This document shows positions 1 through 6,490 of a stretch of DNA of 10,169 nt, piece by piece. Every line of letters begins with the position of its first letter. Position 1 is the first letter of the stretch. The translations under genes were made by a program, and so were the position numbers. The DNA is from an uncultured Veillonella sp. (GTDB lineage Bacteria > Bacillota > Negativicutes > Veillonellales > Veillonellaceae), in contig URQX01000056.1 in assembly GCA_900550175.1 (NCBI GenBank), forward strand, positions 1 to 10,169. The letters run 5' to 3'. The notes beneath the pieces were generated by a model, which saw nothing but the letters and a program-made list of their open reading frames with translations, had not been told where the DNA came from and made no database searches.

Positions 1-2
1 CT

Positions 3-7
3 AGGAG
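3..7 (+). promoter_or_regulatory. Shine-Dalgarno site that sets the TTG start of topA
   Basis: AGGAG lies 8 nt before TTG 16, a normal spacing. It overlaps the alternative GTG at 7, which therefore cannot use it. This favours TTG 16 as the start. Confidence 0.65.
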
Positions 8-15
8 TGATATAC

Positions 16-2385
16 TTGTCCATTAAACGATCAATCGTTATTGGCGAGCCAAAAGCAGCTAGTACTAGTAAAGAAACAAAAAAGAAAAGTACTACAAAAG
101 AGAGTACTACGATAAAACGTAAGGTTGCCAAAGAGGCTCTTACTCCTATGGGAATTGTACGGGACAAGTCTGTGTTACAAACCTCTGTGCCACCTGAACA
201 ACGGGAACCTCGTGTATATAATCCTGAAGGCAAAGTATTGGTTATTGTAGAATCTCCTGCTAAATCTAAAACAATTGAAAAATTCTTAGGTCCAAACTAT
301 GTAGTAAAAGCAAGTATGGGCCACTTACGAGATTTGCCTAAATCTCAAATGGGTATCGATATAGAGCATGGCTTTACACCGCGCTATAGCAATCTAGTAA
401 CTCGTAAAAAGGTTATAGATGAACTCGTTTCCTATGCTGATGAAAGTAGTGCCGTATTGCTCGCAACTGACCCTGACCGCGAAGGGGAAGCCATTTCATG
501 GCATTTGGCGTACATTCTTAACGTAGATCCTACGTCTACATGCCGTATTACATTTAACGAGATTACTAAAAATGCAGTAGCGGAAGCCTTAGAGACTCCA
601 CGTACCATTGATATGAACATGGTAGATGCTCAACAAGCACGCCGTGTGTTAGACCGTATTGTAGGCTATAAATTAAGTCCACTATTATGGAAAAAGGTTT
701 GTAAGGGCCTTAGTGCAGGACGTGTACAGTCCGTTGCTGTTCGTCTCATCTGTGAACGAGAACGAGAAATTCAAGCCTTTGTGCCACAAGAGTACTGGAC
801 TATTGAAGGTAATTTTGAAACGCCTAAAAAAGAGGCTTTCACAGCAGAATTAACTCATATTAAAGGTGAAAAAATCGATATTACTACTGAAAAAGATGCA
901 CAAGCCGTTGTCGATGCCATAGGCGGTGCCGATGCAGTGGTAACTAATGTGGAAAAACGTAAGCGCTCTCGTAAGGCTGCACCACCATTTACAACTTCTA
1001 CGTTGCAACAGGATGGTGTTCGTAAGTTGAACTTTGGTGCAAAGCGTACCATGATGATTGCTCAACATTTGTATGAAGGTTTAGAAATCGGTTCCTATGG
1101 TCATGTAGGTTTGATTACTTATATGCGTACAGACTCTACGCGTATTTCTAAAGAGATGCAAGCTATGGCTAAGGATTATATTCTTCGTAACTATGGTGAA
1201 GATTATTATCCATCTAAACCTAATATGTACGGTGCAAAAGGTTCTGCTCAAGATGCCCATGAAGCGATTCGTCCTACATCATTAGAGTTAACACCAAAAA
1301 TGGTAGAACCATTCTTAAGTCGTGATGAGCTAAAATTATATACGTTGATTTGGAATCGTTTTATGGCGAGCCAAATGGCACCACAACAAAATGAATCCAC
1401 TACCATTGAGTTAACTGTTCATGATGACTATACATTTAAAGCGACAGGCTCTCGTGTGATCTTCCCAGGTTTTAGTGCTATTTATGAAGATGCTAAAAAA
1501 GAGGATATTCCTCAACTGCCGGCACTCAAAAAGAATGATGCTGCTCATACGGTAGAGGTATTGCCTGAACAACATTTCACGCAACCACCTCCACGTTATT
1601 CTGAGGCGAGCCTCATCAAAACATTGGAAGAGCTCGGTATTGGTCGTCCAAGTACATATGCTCCAATTCTTGATACAATCGTAAGTCGTAACTATGTAGA
1701 GAATACGAATAAGCAATTCGTTCCTACAGAGTTAGGCTTTGTAGTGGTAGATTTCTTGATCGCGTACTTTGAAAAAATCATCAATACAGGTTTTACTCGC
1801 GATCTTGAAGAAGAACTTGACTCTATTGCATCCGGTAAGGATACATATCTAGAGGTATTGTCTGATTTCTATGAAGTATTCGCTAAAGAGCTAGAGGATG
1901 CGAGCGATGTGGATCGCATTGAAATTGCATCTATGGAAAGTGATGAAACGTGCGAACTCTGTCATAGCCCAATGGTATATAAATTTGGTCGCTATGGTAA
2001 GTTCCTTGCATGTTCTAACTTCCCAGAATGTAAAAATACTAAACCTATTACGGTAGGGACAGGTGTAACTTGCCCTAAATGTAAAGAAGGAGAAATCGTA
2101 GAACGTAAGTCTCGTCGCGGACGTTTGTTCTATGGTTGTAACCGTTATCCACAATGTGATTTCACATTATGGGATAAACCAACCCATGAATTCTGTGATA
2201 CTTGTGGTTCTATTATGGTTGAAAAGACATATAAAAATGGGACGACTAAGAAATTCTGTTCCAATGAAACGTGTCCAACTCGACCTCCAAAGAAAACTAG
2301 AAAGAAAAAGAGCGAAGCTAGTGAAGAAACTGTAAAAGAATCTAAGAAGTCTAGCAAAGCTAACGAGGAAACAACAGTTGAATAA
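16..2385 (+). CDS. topA: DNA topoisomerase I (type IA), with extra N-terminal basic tail
   Basis: Type IA topoisomerase: it relaxes negative supercoils by cutting one strand through a 5'-phosphotyrosine. I start it at TTG 16, because AGGAG (3-7) lies 8 nt upstream; an in-frame GTG at 7 has no visible binding site. This gives 789 aa. Residues 1-73 form a Lys/Ser/Thr-rich tail not needed for the fold. The Toprim domain begins near 74 (VIVESPAKSKTIEKFLG) and has the acidic DPDRE cluster (Asp152, Asp154, Glu156). The active-site Tyr369 lies in GLITYMRTDS. The conserved PPRYSEASLIKTLEELGIGR stretch begins near 525. Three four-cysteine zinc ribbons begin near residues 646, 686 and 727, followed by a Lys-rich tail. 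The gene overlaps trmFO by 8 nt, so the two are probably one transcript. The reading frame is open to the left edge, so an upstream start cannot be fully excluded. Confidence 0.96.
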   Translation: MSIKRSIVIGEPKAASTSKETKKKSTTKESTTIKRKVAKEALTPMGIVRDKSVLQTSVPPEQREPRVYNPEGKVLVIVESPAKSKTIEKFLGPNYVVKASMGHLRDLPKSQMGIDIEHGFTPRYSNLVTRKKVIDELVSYADESSAVLLATDPDREGEAISWHLAYILNVDPTSTCRITFNEITKNAVAEALETPRTIDMNMVDAQQARRVLDRIVGYKLSPLLWKKVCKGLSAGRVQSVAVRLICEREREIQAFVPQEYWTIEGNFETPKKEAFTAELTHIKGEKIDITTEKDAQAVVDAIGGADAVVTNVEKRKRSRKAAPPFTTSTLQQDGVRKLNFGAKRTMMIAQHLYEGLEIGSYGHVGLITYMRTDSTRISKEMQAMAKDYILRNYGEDYYPSKPNMYGAKGSAQDAHEAIRPTSLELTPKMVEPFLSRDELKLYTLIWNRFMASQMAPQQNESTTIELTVHDDYTFKATGSRVIFPGFSAIYEDAKKEDIPQLPALKKNDAAHTVEVLPEQHFTQPPPRYSEASLIKTLEELGIGRPSTYAPILDTIVSRNYVENTNKQFVPTELGFVVVDFLIAYFEKIINTGFTRDLEEELDSIASGKDTYLEVLSDFYEVFAKELEDASDVDRIEIASMESDETCELCHSPMVYKFGRYGKFLACSNFPECKNTKPITVGTGVTCPKCKEGEIVERKSRRGRLFYGCNRYPQCDFTLWDKPTHEFCDTCGSIMVEKTYKNGTTKKFCSNETCPTRPPKKTRKKKSEASEETVKESKKSSKANEETTVE
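1602..1615. repeat. GGCGAGCC motif with 6-bp symmetric arms (one of three copies in topA)
   Basis: TGAGGC-GA-GCCTCA is a 6-bp inverted repeat around GA. The same core GGCGAGCC occurs at 43-50 (within TTGGC-GA-GCCAA, 41-52) and at 1365-1372 (within TGGC-GA-GCCA, 1364-1373). In each copy the flanks differ but stay complementary. I saw no copy elsewhere in the window. Function unknown; it may be chance or codon use. Confidence 0.35.
2365..2369 (+). promoter_or_regulatory. Shine-Dalgarno site of trmFO, inside the end of topA
   Basis: GAGGA within the last codons of topA, 8 nt before TTG 2378. It supports the non-ATG start and coupling to topA translation. No ATG in this frame lies nearby in a better position. 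Confidence 0.65.
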
Positions 2386-3694
2386 TAAAAATGTTATTGT
2401 TATTGGTGCTGGTCTAGCTGGTTCTGAGGCAGCATGGCAGCTTGCCAACCGAGATGTTCATGTTGACTTATATGAAATGCGCCCCGTTAAGAGCTCTCCT
2501 GCGCACCAAACAGATCAATTTGCAGAACTCGTATGTAGTAACTCTTTACGAGCTGGCAATATTGAAAATGCAGTAGGTCTTTTAAAAGAAGAGATGCGTC
2601 GTTTAGGCTCCATTATTATGGAATGTGCTGATGCGACTGCTGTGCCTGCTGGAGGTGCATTAGCCGTTGATCGTCACTTGTTTAGTGAAATGGTGACTGA
2701 AAAGGTAAAAGGCCATCCTAATATTACAGTTCATCACGAAGAGGTAACCGAGATTCCTACTGAAGGAACTGTTATTTTTGCTTCTGGTCCCCTTACATCT
2801 GAAGCATTAGGGGATAAGATTAAAGAATTAACTGGTGAAACAGGCTTTTACTTCTACGATGCAGCAGCACCTATTGTTACAGCAGAATCTTTGAATTATG
2901 ATAAAGTATTTGCTGCTTCTCGTTATGATAAGGGCGATGCAGATTATCTTAACTGTCCTATGACAGAGGAAGAATACAAAGCATTTTGGTATGAGCTTAC
3001 AACGGCTGAAGCAGTACAACCAAAGGATTTTGAAAAAGAAATCTATTTCGAAGGTTGCATGCCTGTAGAAATTATGGCAAGCCGTGGTGAAGATACATTG
3101 CGCTATGGACCATTAAAACCAGTTGGTTTGGTGGATAAGCGTACCAATGAGGAGTCTTATGCAGTTGTTCAATTGCGTAAGGAAAATAAGGAAGGCACTA
3201 TGTTTAACTTGGTAGGCTTCCAAACTCACTTAAAGTGGGGCGAACAAAAACGTGTATTTGGTATGATTCCAGGCCTTGAAAACGCAGAATTCGTTCGTTA
3301 TGGCGTTATGCATCGTAATACATATATCAATTCTCCTGAGTTGTTGAATCATGCGTTCCAACTTAAAAAGGAACCACGCTTATTCTTCGCTGGTCAAATG
3401 ACAGGCGTAGAAGGTTATTTAGAATCTGCTGCTAGTGGTCTTATGGTTGGTCTACAAGTGGACCGTTATTTAGGAGAACGTTCATTTATAGACTTCCCTA
3501 AAACTACAGCTATTGGATCTCTTAGTCACTATATTTCTAACTATGAAGGTTCCAACTTCCAACCTATGAATGTCAACTTTGGTATTATGGACCCATGGCC
3601 ACAAAAAATACGTAAGAAAAAAGAAAAAAATACACTCATCGCTAATCGTGCATTAGAAGAACTAGATGTATTAAAAGCTAAAGAAAATTTATAA
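2378..3694 (+). CDS. trmFO: FAD/folate-dependent tRNA (uracil-54-C5) methyltransferase
   Basis: Makes 5-methyluridine at position 54 in the T-loop of tRNA, using 5,10-methylenetetrahydrofolate as carbon donor and reduced FAD, unlike the SAM-dependent TrmA of E. coli. The 438-aa length matches the family (about 435 in Bacillus subtilis). The N-terminal Rossmann motif VIVIGAGLAGSEAA (6-19) binds FAD. Cys53 in ELVCSNSLRAGN and Cys227 in EGCMPVEIMASRGEDTLRYG correspond to the two functional cysteines described for the Bacillus enzyme (Cys53 and Cys226). GQMTGVEGYLESAASG near residue 345 is the typical C-terminal FAD-contact stretch. Start is TTG 2378, with GAGGA (2365-2369) 8 nt upstream inside topA; the 8-nt overlap with topA implies translational coupling. 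The topA-trmFO order is classic for Firmicutes. Confidence is high. Confidence 0.97.
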   Translation: MNNKNVIVIGAGLAGSEAAWQLANRDVHVDLYEMRPVKSSPAHQTDQFAELVCSNSLRAGNIENAVGLLKEEMRRLGSIIMECADATAVPAGGALAVDRHLFSEMVTEKVKGHPNITVHHEEVTEIPTEGTVIFASGPLTSEALGDKIKELTGETGFYFYDAAAPIVTAESLNYDKVFAASRYDKGDADYLNCPMTEEEYKAFWYELTTAEAVQPKDFEKEIYFEGCMPVEIMASRGEDTLRYGPLKPVGLVDKRTNEESYAVVQLRKENKEGTMFNLVGFQTHLKWGEQKRVFGMIPGLENAEFVRYGVMHRNTYINSPELLNHAFQLKKEPRLFFAGQMTGVEGYLESAASGLMVGLQVDRYLGERSFIDFPKTTAIGSLSHYISNYEGSNFQPMNVNFGIMDPWPQKIRKKKEKNTLIANRALEELDVLKAKENL

Positions 3695-3751
3695 GCTTTG
3701 GTCTTATAAAATAAATTGCTCAATACTATATGTGTTTATAGACTTATAAAG

Positions 3752-3796
3752 AAAAATCCTTCATTCAATGGAAAGCCCAATGAATGAAGGATTTTT
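3752..3796. terminator. Bidirectional intrinsic terminator between convergent trmFO and lgt
   Basis: A perfect 16-bp inverted repeat (AAAAATCCTTCATTCA at 3752-3767 with its complement at 3781-3796) encloses a 13-nt loop. Inside the loop TGG and CCA can add 3 more pairs. The right side runs into a T tract (3792-3797) for trmFO on the plus strand, and the left A run (3752-3756) becomes a U tract for lgt on the minus strand. It lies 57 nt after trmFO and 21 nt from the lgt stop. No gene is seen in the rest of the 123-nt gap. Confidence 0.9.
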
Positions 3797-3817
3797 TATT
3801 ATTCATAATATATGTTG

Positions 3818-4642
3818 TTATTTACGTTTTTTCGTTTTAGGCGCTGTTTCTGTAGTTTCAAATACAGGTTGATTTTTCTTTTCTAAGTAGCCTAGATAGA
3901 TAAATAGACAAATGCCAACGACGATAACAATAAGACTAGTCATCTGAGCAGATTTTAAGCCTAGTGTTAAGTCTACATAGTCACCGCGTAAGAATTCAAG
4001 GAAGAATCTAGCTGTAGAGTAGAGAATGGCATATAGTACGAATACTTGACCTTTAGCATGTTTAAAAGAGCTAAATAATAGGAGGGCCACAAATATAAGA
4101 ATGTCGATTTGACCTTCCCAGATTTCGGCTGGCCATAATGGTTGATTGCCATAAGTGCGATATGCTAACGTGCTTTCTGGATAGAGAATGCCATAATTAC
4201 CGCCCGTAGGATGTCCAAAAGCATCGCCATTTAAAAGGTTTGCCATACGCCCTACAGATTGAGCCAAGATTAATGCAGGTGCAAATAAATCTGCAAAGGC
4301 CCAGAAGTCGATATTATTTTTACGTAAGTACCAGTAGCCTGCAATGGTACCTAATACAACGCCGCCTTGGATGGCCATACCACCTTGCCATACAAAGGGA
4401 ATTTCTAATAAATGATTACCATAATAGTGCCAATCAAAGAAGAATACATCCCATAATCTAGCACCGATGAGACCCGCTACGGCAACAGTAATGGAAAAGT
4501 CGATGATATGTTCATGCCAACCACGACCATCTTTTTTTAATAAAACATAGGCAACCGAGGCACCACAGATGATAGCTAAGGCTAACATGGCACCATAAGC
4601 CCTGATAGGAAAGTCACCTATAAAAAATAGATATTGATGCAT
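3818..4642 (-). CDS. lgt: Prolipoprotein diacylglyceryl transferase
   Basis: Integral membrane enzyme that moves a diacylglyceryl group from phosphatidylglycerol to the lipobox cysteine of prolipoproteins, the first step of lipoprotein maturation. The 274-aa protein has about seven hydrophobic segments. Signature regions are IRAYGAML (Tyr16), WQGGMAIQGG (85-94), GRMANLLNGDAFG (131-143, with Arg132, Asn135 and Gly143) and STARFFLEFLRGDY (Arg212, Glu216), matching the Arg143/Asn146/Gly154 and Arg239/Glu243 sites of E. coli Lgt. Two replacements stand out. The His103 position of E. coli is Gln92 here, and the Glu of the signature is Asp140. PLWPAEIWE also stands where E. coli has PRHPSQLYE. The tail is basic (KTKKRK). 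AAAGGAG lies 6 nt before the ATG. It is monocistronic, with its own promoter and terminator, and convergent to trmFO. Confidence 0.95.
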   Translation of the reverse strand: MHQYLFFIGDFPIRAYGAMLALAIICGASVAYVLLKKDGRGWHEHIIDFSITVAVAGLIGARLWDVFFFDWHYYGNHLLEIPFVWQGGMAIQGGVVLGTIAGYWYLRKNNIDFWAFADLFAPALILAQSVGRMANLLNGDAFGHPTGGNYGILYPESTLAYRTYGNQPLWPAEIWEGQIDILIFVALLLFSSFKHAKGQVFVLYAILYSTARFFLEFLRGDYVDLTLGLKSAQMTSLIVIVVGICLFIYLGYLEKKNQPVFETTETAPKTKKRK

Positions 4643-4682
4643 ATAAAACTCCTTTTTTAATAATTTGTATTCTATAAGGTAA

Positions 4683-4711
4683 ATTATAAATTACATGTAC
4701 CCTTCATGCAA
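4683..4711 (-). promoter_or_regulatory. Sigma-70-type promoter of lgt
   Basis: On the minus strand TTGCAT (4706-4711, 5 of 6 to consensus) is followed by exactly 17 nt and a perfect TATAAT (4683-4688). Transcription would start near 4676, giving a leader of about 34 nt. The spacer holds an 8-bp perfect palindrome, TACATGTA (4692-4699). Confidence 0.75.
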
Positions 4712-4714
4712 CAA

Positions 4715-4745
4715 CTGAGAGGAATTCTATATAATATGGTATAAT
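4715..4745 (+). promoter_or_regulatory. Probable extended -10 promoter of the GH18 gene
   Basis: A perfect TATAAT at 4740-4745 is preceded by TGG (4737-4739), making an extended -10 element. The best -35 is weak (CTGAGA, 4715-4720, spacer 19). A second TATAAT lies at 4730-4735. The leader would be about 45 nt. The -10 sits in a near-symmetric AT-rich dyad (4727-4749). Confidence 0.55.
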
Positions 4746-4764
4746 ATAGAGATTGAAATTGTAT

Positions 4765-4776
4765 CCCCTTTAGGGG
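4765..4776 (+). other. Small GC hairpin in the GH18 gene leader
   Basis: CCCC-TTTA-GGGG could form a short hairpin 8 nt before the Shine-Dalgarno site TAGGAG (4785-4790). No U tract follows, so it is not a terminator. It could stabilise the mRNA 5' end or tune translation; a role is not shown. Confidence 0.35.
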
Positions 4777-4795
4777 GCTAGAGTTAGGAGAGTTC

Positions 4796-6400
4796 ATGAT
4801 TCGTAAATCTACTATTTTAAAATCTTTAACCGCTTTGGTAATGTCTGCATTATCTAGTACAGCCGTACAAGCAGAAGTATTAGTGCCTATTGATCAATTC
4901 TTGGCGAATACTACGCGTCATTACGAAGCTAATCAATATAAGACATCCTATACGGTATATGTACCTCAAACAGTATTACAAGGAAATACTATCATTTTAG
5001 ATCCTGCTGCTGTTGGGGAACCTGTAAAGTTGCCAACTACTAGCAAAAATGGCACGACCTATGTCGATATTGAATCTGATCCAGCTATGCTTGGTGTGAG
5101 CTATACAAAGACGAATGGTCAATTAACATTAGGTCCTGCACCACAAGCTTCTACGGTAAAAGCTCCGTATACAATGCAAACACCATTGTCTTGGGCGTTT
5201 GATCCATGGCCAACACAGGGAACTCCGTATCAAGCAAAACTTAATGCTAGCGGTGATAATATCATTTCTCCAAGCTGGTTTAAATTGCATAGCCTTGGCC
5301 TCGAAGCAAGTCCTAATGTAAGTATTGATTATGTTAACGATTATAAGAGTAAAGGTTACCACGTATGGCCTTTGATTACGAATCGATTCGACCCTGGCTT
5401 TACAAGTGGTATCTTAGCAGATCAATCTGTATGGAAAAAATATGCTCATAACCTCGTGCAATATGCTTATATTTACGGCTTTGATGGGTATAACTTTGAC
5501 TTTGAAAATATTGATTATGCCGACCGTGATCGTTTAACAGCGTTTGTAGCGTATTTATCTAACCATTTACATCAATACAATATTAAAACATCCATTGATG
5601 TAACTGGTTATTCTGATAGCCCAGAATGGTCCTTAGTATATAACCGCAGTGCCTTTGCTAATTCCGTAGACTATGTAGTTCTCATGGCGTATGACGAAAC
5701 ATGGGCTAAGAGTACGACAGCAGGTCCTGTAGCAAGTTATCCATGGGTTCGCAATCATACAGAAAAAATGCTTTCTGAAGTGCCATCCCAAAAACTAGTA
5801 CTAGGTGTGCCATTCTATATGCGCTTATGGCATGATACAAATGGCTATGCTAAAGGCGAAACATTGGCTATGAAAAATACGGGCAATTATTTTGCAAACT
5901 ACAAGGATAAAATGACATGGGATGATAGATTAAAATTATATTATTTATCTATCCCCACTGGATCTGGTTCTGATCGTATTTGGTTTGAAGATAATACATC
6001 TTTAGGTTTGAAGCTAGATCTTGTAAAAGAGTTACAACTTGGTGGTTTTGCTGCATGGCGTAAAGGCTTTGAAGACGAATCCACTATTGCTATGATTCAA
6101 GAAAAAGACTTAGGACGTGGCATTCCAAAATCCGCTAGCGTAGTTACTCCTGAACCTGTAGTAGAAGAAACAAAACCATTAACTAAGCTAGAACAATACA
6201 AATTGCGCTTAGAAGAAAAAGAAAAGGCAAAAGCCGCTAAGGCAGAAGCGAAACGCAAGGCTAAAGAGGAAAAAGAATTAGCTAAACGAAAAGCTAAAGA
6301 AGAAGCGCAGCAAGCTAAAGTTGAGAAAAAACGTCAAGCAGAGGAAGCTAAGGCAGAGAAAAAACGCTTATCAAAATCTGTACAAGTAGTAAAACGCTAG
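4796..6400 (+). CDS. Secreted GH18 glycosidase (SleL/YaaH-like) with basic helical C-terminal tail
   Basis: Probable exported glycoside hydrolase of family 18, closest in motifs to the Bacillus YaaH/SleL group that cuts N-acetylglucosamine bonds in peptidoglycan. Residues 1-26 are a signal peptide (MIRKS start, hydrophobic core, AVQA cut before Glu27) without a lipobox. Residues 27-115 form a beta-rich region faintly like a copper-amine-oxidase-N stalk domain. The TIM barrel covers about 125-435. Its active-site motif DGYNFDFEN has Asp230, Asp235 and the acid catalyst Glu237; MAYDETW (297-303) followed by GPVASYPWV (310-318) and GGFAAWRKG (416-424) are typical of the group. Residues about 460-534 are a Lys/Glu/Ala-rich helix, with AKRKAKEE occurring twice, and no LysM domain. 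Start is ATG with TAGGAG 5 nt upstream. It is divergent from lgt. No terminator precedes leuS, so read-through is likely. The fold is secure; the substrate is inferred. Confidence 0.88.
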   Translation: MIRKSTILKSLTALVMSALSSTAVQAEVLVPIDQFLANTTRHYEANQYKTSYTVYVPQTVLQGNTIILDPAAVGEPVKLPTTSKNGTTYVDIESDPAMLGVSYTKTNGQLTLGPAPQASTVKAPYTMQTPLSWAFDPWPTQGTPYQAKLNASGDNIISPSWFKLHSLGLEASPNVSIDYVNDYKSKGYHVWPLITNRFDPGFTSGILADQSVWKKYAHNLVQYAYIYGFDGYNFDFENIDYADRDRLTAFVAYLSNHLHQYNIKTSIDVTGYSDSPEWSLVYNRSAFANSVDYVVLMAYDETWAKSTTAGPVASYPWVRNHTEKMLSEVPSQKLVLGVPFYMRLWHDTNGYAKGETLAMKNTGNYFANYKDKMTWDDRLKLYYLSIPTGSGSDRIWFEDNTSLGLKLDLVKELQLGGFAAWRKGFEDESTIAMIQEKDLGRGIPKSASVVTPEPVVEETKPLTKLEQYKLRLEEKEKAKAAKAEAKRKAKEEKELAKRKAKEEAQQAKVEKKRQAEEAKAEKKRLSKSVQVVKR

Positions 6401-6403
6401 AGT

Positions 6404-6432
6404 TTGACTGCTTTCATAGTACGTAGTAAAAT
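6404..6432 (+). promoter_or_regulatory. Sigma-70-type promoter of leuS
   Basis: TTGACT (6404-6409) and TAAAAT (6427-6432) are separated by exactly 17 nt; each matches consensus at 5 of 6 positions. It begins 4 nt after the GH18 stop codon. Transcription would start near 6439, leaving a leader of about 50 nt, too short for a T-box. Confidence 0.7.
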
Positions 6433-6490
6433 AAAAATATTGATTATAAAACGGCAACTAATGAGGTTGACTATATGAGGAGGCCCCTAC

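Noticed and set aside
2132..2335. Reading frames on either strand across the end of topA and similar long antisense frames in topA, trmFO, GH18 and leuS.
   Set aside because: They lack ribosome sites and family motifs and lie wholly over well-supported genes, so they are shadow frames.
6200..6385. The Lys/Glu/Ala-coding stretch as a DNA tandem repeat array.
   Set aside because: Only AKRKAKEE recurs clearly at protein level; the DNA units vary in length and sequence, so it is a low-complexity helix rather than a repeat array.
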